Positions 17,935-27,100 of a stretch of 64,000 nt of DNA are shown piece by piece. The notes under the pieces are model-generated. The model searched no databases, was not told the origin of the DNA, and saw only the letters and a program-made list of their open reading frames with translations. Made by a program: the position numbers and the translations under genes. This DNA comes from JAVBMC01 sp031552845 (lineage in GTDB: Bacteria > Verrucomicrobiota > Kiritimatiellia > RFP12 > DVOR01): contig JAVBMC010000028.1 of assembly GCA_031552845.1 (NCBI GenBank), positions 124,001 to 188,000 of the forward strand. Reading direction: 5' to 3'. The number at the start of each line of letters is the position of its first letter. Positions within the stretch are counted from its first letter, which is position 1.

Positions 17935-20742
17935 ATGAGTTTGAGTGATATTATAATTTCCGGGGCGCGGCAGCATAATTTGAAGAATGTGGATGTGACG
18001 ATTCCGCGCGAGTCGCTCACGGTCGTGACGGGGTTGAGCGGCTCGGGGAAGTCGTCGCTGGCGTTTGATACGTTGTATGCCGAGGGGCAACGGCGGTATG
18101 TGGAGAGTTTGTCGGCGTATGCGCGGCAGTTTCTTGATCAGATGGAGAAGCCGGAGGTGGATCATATCGATGGCCTCTCGCCGGCGATTGCGATTGAGCA
18201 GCGCACGTCGGGGGGGAATCCGCGGTCGATCGTAGCAACTGTGACGGAGGTGCATGATTATCTGCGTTTGCTGTATGGAACGGTGGGGCATGCGCACTGT
18301 CCGGAGTGCGGCAAGCCAGTGACGGTACAGAGCGCGGAGCAGATTACGGAGACGTTGCTGGCATTGCCGGCGGGAACGAAGGTTGTTGTGCTGGCACCGT
18401 TGGTGCGGGGACGCCGGGGGCGTCATGAGGATGTATTGGAGGCCGCGCAGCGGCAGGGTTTCTCGCGGTTGCGGATTAATGGTGAGATTGTGGCGGTGGA
18501 GGATGTGAAGCCGTTGGATAAGAATATCCGCCACGATATCGAAGTGGTGGTCGATCGCTTGGTGATGGGCGGAGATGCGCGGACGCGGCTGACGGATTCG
18601 GTGGAGCTGGCACTGCGTACTGGAAGCGGGATGTTGTTTGCGTTGTGCGGAGATGAGCCGCTTAAAGTGTTCTCGGAGAAGTTTGCATGCCCGGAGTGCA
18701 GGATTGGGTTTGAGGAGCTGAAGCCGCGGTCGTTCTCGTTCAACAGTCCGTATGGGGCGTGTCCGCGTTGCGATGGGTTGGGCGTGGAGCTGTTCTTTGA
18801 TGAAGACCTGATTGTGCCCGATAAGACGTTGCCGCTACGGGAGGCGATTAAAGGTTGGCGGCGGGCGGGGCATCATGCGATTGTGTATTACAACTACCTG
18901 CTCGAAGCCATTGCGAAGCAGTATAAAGTGAAGCTGGATACTCCATACAACAAGCTGTCCGAGAAGTTCCGGCATGACTTGATGCATGGATTTAAGGACA
19001 ATTTGAAGCTGAGCTGGCGTAATGAAGACAAACCGTTTGAGGGCGTGCTGGCAAACTTGAAGCGGCGGCATGAGGAGGCAGAGTCGGAAGACACGCGCGA
19101 TCGGTTGGGTGAATATATGTCGCGGCGGATCTGCCCGGAGTGTAACGGCGCACGCTTGCGGCCGGAGGCGCGGGCTTGCACGGTGGGTGGGCGTACGATT
19201 ATGGACGTGATGCAGCTGCCGGTGCGCGATGCACAAGCGTTCTTTGAAGAGCTGCGGGGCAAGCTGCCGCAGAGTGATTTGGCGTTGGTGGGCGAAGTCA
19301 TGAATGAAATCTGCCGGCGCATCAAGTTCCTGTCGGATGTGGGATTGGATTATCTGTCGCTGGATCGTGAGAGCTCCACACTTTCAGGTGGCGAGATGCA
19401 GCGGATTCGGCTGGCCTCACAGATCGGTTCCGGACTGACGGGCGTGATGTATGTTTTGGATGAACCGACGATTGGCCTGCATGCGCGGGATAATGAACGT
19501 TTGATTCAAATGCTGCGTATGCTGCAGCAGCGGGGCAACACGGTGATTATCGTCGAGCATGATGAGGAGATGATCCGCAGTGCCGATTATGTGATTGACC
19601 TTGGGCCGGGAGCAGGGCGTTTGGGCGGTGAGGTAGTTTATCAGGGTAATGTGGCCGGGCTGTTGAAGGCGAAGAAGTCAGAGACTGCGGCCTATCTTTC
19701 CGGGCGTAAATGCGTCGAGATGCCGAGCAAGCGGGTGAAGCCGGGCAAGCAGCGGCTGAAGGTCGTTGGCGCGGCGGAGAATAATTTGCAGAACGTCACG
19801 GCGGAGTTTCCGCTGGGGTGTCTGGTGTGCGTGACCGGCGTGTCGGGGTCGGGTAAATCGACGCTGGTGGATGATGTGTTATATCGCCATTTGGCGGCGG
19901 AGCTCAACGGTGCGAAGGAACGCCCTGGCAAATTTAAGAGCATTACTGGCGCAGAACATTTGGACAAGATGATTGAGATCGACCAATCGCCAATTGGCCG
20001 TACGCCGCGCAGTAATCCGGTGACGTATACGGGATGTTTCAGCGCAATCCGTGAATTGTTCGCGCAGACGCCGGCGGCGCGTGCTCGGGGGTATATGCCG
20101 GGGCGGTTCAGCTTCAATGTCAAAGGCGGACGGTGCGAGACATGTCAGGGCGATGGCGTGCGGCGGTTGGAGATGAACTTCCTGCCGGATGTGTATGTGA
20201 CGTGTGAGCAGTGCGGTGGCTTGCGTTACAATAAAGAGACGCTTGAGGTTCGTTACGGCGGCAAGAACATCGCCGAGGTGTTGGATATGACGGTGAACGA
20301 GGGGTTGGAGTTCTTCCAGCCGGTAACCTCCATCGCCAATAAGCTGCGCACGCTCGCGGAGGTGGGCTTGGGGTACATCAAGCTGGGGCAGGCGTCGACA
20401 ACCCTCTCCGGCGGTGAGGCGCAGCGCATTAAGCTTGCGACGGAGTTATCCAAGCGCGCTACGGGCAAGACGCTGTATCTGCTGGATGAGCCGACCACGG
20501 GACTGCACTTTGCCGATGTGCACAAGCTGTTGGATCTGCTGCTGCGTTTGCGCGAGAGTGGTAACACGGTAATTGTGATTGAACATAATCTCGATGTCAT
20601 CAAGAGTGCGGATTGGATTATCGACCTAGGCCCCGGCGGTGGTGATCAAGGCGGACGCATCGTCGCAGCAGGCACGCCGGAAGATGTGGCGAAGTGTCCG
20701 GGGTCGTTCACGGGACACTATCTGCGGGCATTGTTGAAGTAG
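17935..20742 (+). CDS. uvrA: excinuclease ABC subunit A
   Basis: Damage-recognising ATPase of nucleotide excision repair; dimerises and loads UvrB. The 935-residue protein has two ABC cassettes: Walker A GLSGSGKS (33-40) and GVSGSGKS in the second half, and signatures LSGGEMQRIRLASQ and LSGGEAQRIKLATELS. The zinc ligands are CPECGKPV, CPEC...CPRCDGLG and the zinc hairpin CETCQGDG...CEQCGG. The UvrB-binding/DNA-damage insertion domain is present in normal length. tlyA follows after 6 bp, so the two are co-transcribed. Confidence 0.98.
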   Translation: MSLSDIIISGARQHNLKNVDVTIPRESLTVVTGLSGSGKSSLAFDTLYAEGQRRYVESLSAYARQFLDQMEKPEVDHIDGLSPAIAIEQRTSGGNPRSIVATVTEVHDYLRLLYGTVGHAHCPECGKPVTVQSAEQITETLLALPAGTKVVVLAPLVRGRRGRHEDVLEAAQRQGFSRLRINGEIVAVEDVKPLDKNIRHDIEVVVDRLVMGGDARTRLTDSVELALRTGSGMLFALCGDEPLKVFSEKFACPECRIGFEELKPRSFSFNSPYGACPRCDGLGVELFFDEDLIVPDKTLPLREAIKGWRRAGHHAIVYYNYLLEAIAKQYKVKLDTPYNKLSEKFRHDLMHGFKDNLKLSWRNEDKPFEGVLANLKRRHEEAESEDTRDRLGEYMSRRICPECNGARLRPEARACTVGGRTIMDVMQLPVRDAQAFFEELRGKLPQSDLALVGEVMNEICRRIKFLSDVGLDYLSLDRESSTLSGGEMQRIRLASQIGSGLTGVMYVLDEPTIGLHARDNERLIQMLRMLQQRGNTVIIVEHDEEMIRSADYVIDLGPGAGRLGGEVVYQGNVAGLLKAKKSETAAYLSGRKCVEMPSKRVKPGKQRLKVVGAAENNLQNVTAEFPLGCLVCVTGVSGSGKSTLVDDVLYRHLAAELNGAKERPGKFKSITGAEHLDKMIEIDQSPIGRTPRSNPVTYTGCFSAIRELFAQTPAARARGYMPGRFSFNVKGGRCETCQGDGVRRLEMNFLPDVYVTCEQCGGLRYNKETLEVRYGGKNIAEVLDMTVNEGLEFFQPVTSIANKLRTLAEVGLGYIKLGQASTTLSGGEAQRIKLATELSKRATGKTLYLLDEPTTGLHFADVHKLLDLLLRLRESGNTVIVIEHNLDVIKSADWIIDLGPGGGDQGGRIVAAGTPEDVAKCPGSFTGHYLRALLK

Positions 20743-20748
20743 GCTGAT

Positions 20749-21486
20749 ATGAAGGAACGCTTAGATACATTACTGGTGCAGCGCGGGATGGTTGAGAGTA
20801 AGGAGCTGGCGCAGCGCTTGATCCTTGCCGGTGAAGTGCGCGTCGAAGGACACCCCGCCACCAAGGCCGGACACAAGTATGACACCGAGATTGCGATTGA
20901 GCTATTGGCGCAACCGCGGTTTGTGTCGCGCGGCGGCGAGAAGTTACAGGGGGCGTTTGATGCGTTTGGGCTGAATGTTGAAGGACTCATTGGGTTGGAT
21001 GTTGGGTCGTCGACTGGTGGATTCACTGATTGCTTGCTGCAGCATGGTGCGCGGCATGTGATTGCAGTGGATGTCGGCAAAGGACAGTTACATTGGAAGC
21101 TTCGCACCGATCCGCGTGTGACCGTGATGGAAGAATTCAATGCGCGCTATCTGCAACCGGAAGATCTGCCCATGCAGCCGGAGGTTGGCGTGACGGACGT
21201 TTCCTTCATCTCACTCAAGCTCATCCTGCCGCCGATGGTGCAGGCGCTCAAACCCGGCGCACACCTCATCTCTCTCATCAAGCCACAATTCGAAGCCGGG
21301 CGTGACAAAGTCCCCGGCGGCGTGGTGCGCGATCCGGCGGTGCATGAGGCCGTGTGCAATGAAATCCACCGCTTCGCCACCGAAGAACTCCGCCTCACCT
21401 GCCACGGTATCGTCCCCTCACCCCTCAAAGGCCCCGAAGGCAACATCGAATTTCTCGCGCATTGGCAGACGCCGATGAATTATTGA
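20749..21486 (+). CDS. tlyA: TlyA-family rRNA (cytidine-2'-O)-methyltransferase
   Basis: 245 residues. An N-terminal S4 RNA-binding domain (MKERLDTLLVQRGMVESKELAQRLILAGEV, about 1-60) is followed by a Rossmann SAM methyltransferase: RGGEKLQGAFDAF, motif I GLDVGSSTGGFTDCLLQ, DVSFISLKLILPP and KPQFEAGRDKVPGGVVRDP. Family members 2'-O-methylate cytidines of 16S/23S rRNA; the name haemolysin in databases is historical. Its stop overlaps that of the convergent GT17-like gene by 7 bp. Confidence 0.9.
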   Translation: MKERLDTLLVQRGMVESKELAQRLILAGEVRVEGHPATKAGHKYDTEIAIELLAQPRFVSRGGEKLQGAFDAFGLNVEGLIGLDVGSSTGGFTDCLLQHGARHVIAVDVGKGQLHWKLRTDPRVTVMEEFNARYLQPEDLPMQPEVGVTDVSFISLKLILPPMVQALKPGAHLISLIKPQFEAGRDKVPGGVVRDPAVHEAVCNEIHRFATEELRLTCHGIVPSPLKGPEGNIEFLAHWQTPMNY

Positions 21487-22472
21487 TTGGGGGCGGTCGT
21501 TTGTCCGAACCAGAGCAAGTTGCGAACTTTGACGCAGAATGGTCCCATGCAAGCTGGAATACAGGCGACCATTGTATGATAGAGGATACCTTGAATGGCG
21601 CGATAACGTCGTGCGAATGCAGTCTTGCGTAGATATTCAGGTGTGATAGGAAATATATATTGAGCGAAACGATCTTGGTTCTCGCGAATGTAGGCTGGGT
21701 AGGATGAATCAATTGGACATCCAAAGAAACGATCGCTATGGCCGAAAAGGCTGCCGCCATTTTGAATGATTTGTTCGATCTGTTTTGGATCTTTATACTT
21801 CGCCATGTTGTACTCTTGATGAGCTAGTGCTTCAAGCTTCTTGATGATCGCCACCACCCCGCCAAGGTAAGAGAAATGCCAGCCACCATTTTTGACATGT
21901 CGTGTGTTCTCGCAGAATCGCACCTTGGTTGGTGTGACGCCTTGATTGTTCTCGGGGCGGACATAGATGCTGTAAACAGACTTGACGATGCTGTCATCTT
22001 GACTGAATGAGTCGTACGAAAGCATCTTGGTGCCGAGATACCACTTGGGAGAAAACGAGTTCTGGCAGTTGATGTAGTAATTGTATAGATTTTGGACGAG
22101 GAGCTTGATACCTGGGGTGTCGGCGTTTGCACGGATCGCTTCCGGGGCAGGGATTTCGTCGAGATCGGAGATGAGGATGGTATCTTGCGGCGCTGCCTCG
22201 GTCAGTCCGCGCAGGATGCAGTTGCGTTGGTGATTTTCATAACTCCACGCAGTGATTTTTTCAGGATAGTCGTCTATGATGATATGAATGATTTTATCGG
22301 CAAATGCTGCATAGCGTTCTTTGTTTTCATTATAGTAAAGCGGTTTGGGCTGGCCGGCATGCGTCAGTGTCGCCTCTACAAGTACAAACTTATCCACAAC
22401 ATCATTCAAGACATTCAGGCGTATTTCAAGTAGGTCTAGTTCATTAAAGAAGGTAAAACAATCGTAGATCAT
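21480..22472 (-). CDS. glycosyltransferase family 17-like protein
   Basis: 330 residues. The start MIYDCFTFFNELDLLEIRLN, then FVLVEATLTHAGQPKPL, DTILISDLDEIPAPEA (a DxD-type site) and GWHFSYLGG are the recognisable order of family 17 (beta-1,4-N-acetylglucosaminyltransferase-like), often found in bacterial polysaccharide loci. The acceptor is unknown. The gene is visibly richer in A and T than uvrA/tlyA next to it and stands alone, which suggests acquisition by transfer. No clear promoter was found upstream. Confidence 0.8.
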   Translation of the reverse strand: MIYDCFTFFNELDLLEIRLNVLNDVVDKFVLVEATLTHAGQPKPLYYNENKERYAAFADKIIHIIIDDYPEKITAWSYENHQRNCILRGLTEAAPQDTILISDLDEIPAPEAIRANADTPGIKLLVQNLYNYYINCQNSFSPKWYLGTKMLSYDSFSQDDSIVKSVYSIYVRPENNQGVTPTKVRFCENTRHVKNGGWHFSYLGGVVAIIKKLEALAHQEYNMAKYKDPKQIEQIIQNGGSLFGHSDRFFGCPIDSSYPAYIRENQDRFAQYIFPITPEYLRKTAFARRYRAIQGILYHTMVACIPACMGPFCVKVRNLLWFGQTTAPNQ

Positions 22473-23025
22473 AATTCACATGTGGCGCGAAATGTCGCGC
22501 CCTTAAGGTGGTTAAAGTTAATCCTTCGTTTATTCAAAACAGGAGCATATGCAACGAAATTCTTCAGGGCAACAGAGCCATCAACAGGGTGTCTTCATCA
22601 GTCTCACGTTGATCAGGATAAAGATGTACCCCAATGATACCATTTTCCAACTTCAAAAGCAAGCGCGCCAGTGACACAGCTCATCAGAACATATTAAATG
22701 GGGCACTCTCATTTGATCAAGCAGGATACCTCCTCTCCTTGGTTTTCCTCATCATCACCCCATTTCACCCATGTTCACTGCCTTTGTCATTACCATTACG
22801 TTTCTCCCGTTCCTCTGCTGTGTGTTCAGCAGGTAGGGCTGATGCGAATGTTGTGCGGGCAACAGCCTCGAAGAAGTCGAAGAGGCCGATGAAATCGCGT
22901 ACAGCAGTTCGGCAGACGGCGTCGCCGACGCCGCCGGGCTAGGCAAGTTCGGTGGTTTTGACAAAGCCGCCTGCCGCATTTACTGGTCCTAACTCATCGG
23001 CCTCGCCGATTTCATTGATTTCCAT
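22473..23025. other. gene-free stretch upstream of the GT17 gene
   Basis: No supported gene. It holds one small hairpin (GGCGCG/CGCGCC near 22484-22501). Frames around 22840-22990 are open but short, with no start or ribosome site; they may be decayed coding sequence. The repeat element begins at its right end. Confidence 0.4.
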
Positions 23026-23069
23026 CCCTCCGCGCTCTCCGCGTCTCCGCGTGAGCTTTTTTGCCTTTA

Positions 23070-23114
23070 ATGGACGCCTTTTCCTTTACCGAGCACCACC
23101 CGCCGTCCTTTTTG
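23070..23114 (+). terminator. terminator-like hairpin at the left end of element copy 2
   Basis: GGACG and CGTCC enclose ~27 bases and are followed by TTTTTGAG. The minus strand of copy 1 has GACG...CGTC followed by TTTTTT at the same place (about 15379-15424). The stem is short and the loop long, so this is tentative. Confidence 0.35.
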
Positions 23115-23573
23115 AGAAACCGCCCCATTGCCCCTCCGTTCCGCCCCTGTTGATAACTTTTTTTGCCGCCGAAATCATCGAAGATGCCCTTATTCAGGAA
23201 ACACGTCCAGCCAGTGCATCGTACCCATCGAGCCTTGCGATGGGTGTCAGTACCTGTGGCTGGTACCCCTCGCTTGGCTCGGTACCGATACCCCACGAGG
23301 CTCGAGCCTCATGCACCCTTAGGCTCCCGCCTCAGGGTGTACGAGTGGGGAGCCTCGCAGACCCCCTCAGTCAAGGCACGCACACCCTCTCTCGGGTTGC
23401 ATCGACACCCATCGGGCCTTGCAGTGGGTGTGATGCACAGCCGTGGAGGGCTTTTTGACCCGTTTTGAAACGCAACCGCGCACCAAAACCTATCCACAGC
23501 CACCCAAAATCTCCCCGCTCACGCGAGGGGTCAAACTCCGGAACTTTGCTGCCGCATCCCTCAAAAAAGAGGG

Positions 23574-23602
23574 TTGACAAGATGCGTCAGGAGTGATACA
23601 AT
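23574..23602 (+). promoter_or_regulatory. outward promoter of structured element copy 2
   Basis: TTGACA, 17 bases, TACAAT, directly after a CCCTC-AAAAAA-GAGGG hairpin. It reads towards the giant beta-helix gene at 24169, about 565 bp away. The same hexamers and spacing occur in copy 1. Confidence 0.75.
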
Positions 23603-23604
23603 CC

Positions 23605-24016
23605 GTTGGTTTCGACGGTAAGACCGGACAAGTCTCACGCGAAGACGCGGAGTCGCGGAGAGGATCTAACGCGGTTGTCGGGTAGGGCTATGAAGGTGCC
23701 TGTGGCACTTTCCCGAAACCCTGCGCCACGTTTAGCCTTCCCACAACACTCACACACACCATTACCCCACACGGCGCGCTCGGCGAGCATCGCCCTACCC
23801 AACATCGCGCCCGCCCTACCTGCTGACGCACATAGCACGAGTCCCCCGCATTGCGTTGTTTTTCACCCTCTCTCCTCTCCTCCTGCGCGCCTCCGCGTGA
23901 ACTTCCCCCCCCCTCCGCTGCGTTAGCCTTCTCACTTATTACCTATTTACCTCTCTCTTCTTTCTTCTTCCTTCTCTCTCCTTGCCTATTTCTATTAAAC
24001 CGATGTTTATTTGGCG
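23605..24016. other. gene-free stretch with CGCGGAG-type repeats
   Basis: No gene seen. It contains two further copies of the GC-rich motif that also forms the outer edge of the structured element (ACGCGGAGTCGCGGAGAGG at about 23645-23663; GCGCGCCTCCGCGTGAAC, inverse, at about 23885-23902). A pyrimidine-rich run follows at 23936-23990. Confidence 0.45.
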
Positions 24017-24045
24017 TTGACTTCTCCCTTGATTAGGGCTATATT
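24017..24045 (+). promoter_or_regulatory. promoter of the giant beta-helix gene
   Basis: TTGACT, 17 bases, TATATT. The predicted transcript begins near 24052 and carries a ~117-nt leader. Confidence 0.65.
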
Positions 24046-24049
24046 TTTC

Positions 24050-24130
24050 CGCTCTATCAAATAGAGCGAAATCGCTGCCTGGGCACATCGTTGTGGCAAA
24101 GCCACTGATGGCGTGGGTTGTGCGGGCAGC
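24050..24130 (+). promoter_or_regulatory. structured 5' leader of the giant beta-helix gene
   Basis: A perfect hairpin CGCTCTAT-CAA-ATAGAGCG (24050-24068) is followed by a closed domain. There GCTGCC (24074-24079) pairs with GGCAGC (24125-24130), enclosing GTGGC-AAA-GCCAC (24093-24105). The layout looks like a riboswitch or protein-binding leader but lacks the conserved cores of c-di-GMP, SAM or cobalamin riboswitches as far as I can see. Confidence 0.45.
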
Positions 24131-24168
24131 CGATTAGTTTCAGAAAAGTTCAACTGGAAGGTGGTGTC

Positions 24169-27100
24169 ATGAGTGTTCTCAAGCAAGTTTCCCGGCACGG
24201 CATTGCATTAGCGGTCGGCCTGTTCTATATATTCAGCGCAACAGCCGCGCTTGCCGCACAGACGTTCTACGTCGATACCGCCAATGGCGATGGCATCAAC
24301 GATGGCTCTTCTTGGGAAAGCGCCCTGAAGAACATTCAACAGGCGATTAATGTTTCCGCGCCCGGCGACACCATCATCGTGGCCGACGGTACCTACCGTG
24401 ACTCGATCACGACCGACAACAAAGCCATCACCATCCAAAGCGTCAATGGCGCGGAATTCACCATCATCGATGGCGGCGGCACCAGCCGTTGCGCCACGCT
24501 GGGGAGTGGCTCCGATCAAACCGCCACCGTGCTCAACGGCTTCACCCTCACGCATGGATACGGCCTCAACGGCGGCGGCGTCAAGTCTGGCACGCTGAAC
24601 AACTGCATCCTCACCGACAACTCGGCCGAAAGCGGCGGCGGCGCGTACTTCAGCACGCTGAACAACTGCACCCTCATCGACAATACTGCCGACAGCGGCG
24701 GCGGCGGCGCGTATTCCTGCGCGCTGAACAACTGCACCCTCATCGACAATACAGCAACAGACTTCGGCGGCGGCGGCGCGTCTTTTTGCACGCTGAACAA
24801 CTGCACCCTCACCGGCAATACTGCCGACTTCGGCGGCGGCGGCGCGGATTCCTGCACGTTGAACAACTGTATCGTCTGGGGCAATACTGCCAGGGGTGGG
24901 GCGAGTGATGTTTTCGCTTGCACGCTTGCCTACACCTGCTCGAGCGATGGCGGGACGGCGAACGGGTGCATTACTGATGAGCCACTGTTTGTGGATGCCG
25001 CCAATGGCGACTACCGCCTGTTGGCTGATTCGCCCTGTGCCGGCATGGGTGACCCCGCGCTGGTCGAGGCCGATACCCCGATGGTGGATAGTTATGGTAA
25101 ATCCATCTATACCGGCGGACGGGTCAACATGGGCGCCTTCAGCACAGTTGCAGGGCTTTATGTCGATGCCGCCAATGGCAATGACAGCAACGACGGTTCA
25201 AGCTGGGCACTGGCTAAAAAGAGCATCCAAGCCGCGATTGACGTGTCAATTGCAGGCGACACCATCACCGTCACCAACGGCACCTATGCGCCGATTACCA
25301 CCGCCAATAAAACCATCACCATCCAAAGCGTCAACGGTGCGGCATTCACCACCATCAACGGCGGCGGCACCAGCCGTTGCGCCACGCTGGGGAGTGGCTC
25401 CGGTCAAACCGCCACCGTGCTCAATGGCTTCACCCTCACGCATGGAGACGACCTCAACGGCGGCGGCGTCCAGTCTGGCACGCTGAACAACTGCACTCTC
25501 GCCGGCAATGCTGCCGACGACCTCGCCGGCTTCGGCGGCGGCGCGTACTACAGCACGCTGAACAACTGCACCCTAAGCGGCAACTCGGCCGCCTACGGCG
25601 GCGGCGCGCATTACTGCACGCTGAACAACTGCACCCTCACCGGCAATACGGCAAACATCGCCGGCGGCGGCGCGGATTCCTGCACGTTGAACAACTGTAT
25701 CGTCTGGGGCAATACGGCCAGGGGTGGGGCGAGTGATGTTTTCGCTTGCACGCTCTCCTACACCTGCTCCAGCGATGGCGGGACGGACAACGGGTGCATT
25801 ACTGATGAGCCACTGTTTGTGGATGCCGCCAATGGCGACTACCGCCTGTTGGCAGATTCGCCCTGTGCCGGCATGGGCAACCCCGCGCTGGTCGAGGCCG
25901 ATACCCCGATGGTGGATAGTTATGGTAAATCCATCTATACCGGCGGGCGCGTGAACATGGGTGCCTTCAGCACAGTTGCAGAGCTTTATGTCGATGCCGC
26001 CAATGGCAATGACAGCAACAATGGTTCAAGCTGGGCACTGGCTAAAAAGAGCATCCAAGCCGCGATTGACGTGTCAATTGCAGGCGACACCATCACCGTA
26101 ACCAACGGCACCTATGCGCCGATTACCAACAGCTACAACCTTGCCATCACGATTCAGTCCGTCAACGGCGCGAAGTTCACCACCATCGATGGCACCCTCA
26201 CGCCGGGCTATCCCGCAGTGACCAACCGTTGTGCCACGCTGGGGAGTGGCGGCGGTCAAAACAACACCATCCTCAACGGCTTCACGCTGACCAACGGAGC
26301 CGTGGCGGCCGACGGCGGCGGGGCCTTGGGTGGCACGTTGAATAATTGCACGCTCACCGACAATACGACATTTTTTAAGGGCGGCGGGGTGGCTCATAGC
26401 ACCCTAAACAACTGTACCCTGATCGGCAATACGGCAAACCTCGGCGGCGGGGCTTACGGCAGCACGTTGAATAATTGCACGCTCACCGGCAATACGGCCT
26501 CCAGCGGGGGCGGAGGGGCGGAGGGTAGCATCCTGAATAACTGCATCGTCTGGGGCAATACGGCTCCCGGTGACACTGACGTTTACGTCAGCATGCTCTC
26601 CTACACCTGCTCCGGCAATGGCGGGACGGCGAACGGGTGCATTCAGGCCGACCCGCTGTTTGTGGATGCCGCCAATGGCGATTACCGTCTGCAAATCGGT
26701 TCTCCCTGCATCAATGCCGGCACCAATGATCTCGCCATTGGTGAGACCGATCTTGATGGCAATCTGCGCATAAACTATGGCACGGTTGATATGGGCGCAT
26801 ATGAATACACCGGCACCTATCCCATCTATTATGTTGCGCCTGTCGGCGTCAACACTAACGACGGCCTGAGCTTGGATTCGCCCAAGGAATCCATCCAGAA
26901 CGCGATTGACACCGCCAAAGCAGCCAACTTCACCAATGCCCTCATTCTGGCCGAGGGCGGCATCTATGCCCCTATCACCAACAGCTACAACCTCCCCATC
27001 ACCATCTCCAAGCGCGTCAGCACGCAGACCTGCACCATCGACGGCGGCGGCATCGCGCGTTGCGCCCTGCTTGGCTCTGTCGCCGGCAGCACCAACACCA

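Larger units (their letters stand above)
23026..23604. repeat. structured repeat element, copy 2 (possible RNA)
   Basis: About 580 bp, inverted relative to copy 1 (14916-15467). Stems keep their place while bases change. CCCCAC (23291-23296) pairs with GTGGGG (23345-23350), where copy 1 has CTCCCAG/CTGGGAG. CACCCT (23314-23319) pairs with AGGGTG (23334-23339), where copy 1 has a different 10-bp stem. GAGGCTCGAGCCTC (23297-23310) is a perfect palindrome. An internal hairpin with loop GCAAGGC is duplicated. Near the left end GGACG...CGTCC followed by TTTTT (23070-23114) resembles a terminator; the right end is a promoter. Sense strand not resolved. Confidence 0.75.

Noticed and set aside
22840..22992. 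Acidic frame ending in GLGKFGGFDKAACRIYWS, perhaps a gene remnant.
   Set aside because: No start codon or ribosome site and no recognisable relative; too short to support.
22952..23458. Open frame across element copy 2, with a matching frame across copy 1 (15222-15488, minus); translations share FEKPP, PLLITF and MGV--GWYPS words.
   Set aside because: No ribosome site. Changes are not concentrated at third codon positions, copy 1 stops early, and differences track base pairing. Structure, not coding, explains the similarity.
24050..24130. c-di-GMP (GEMM-I) riboswitch, suggested by a GGCAAAGCCAC word.
   Set aside because: The conserved upstream GCACAGGGCAAAC part and tetraloop receptor are missing.
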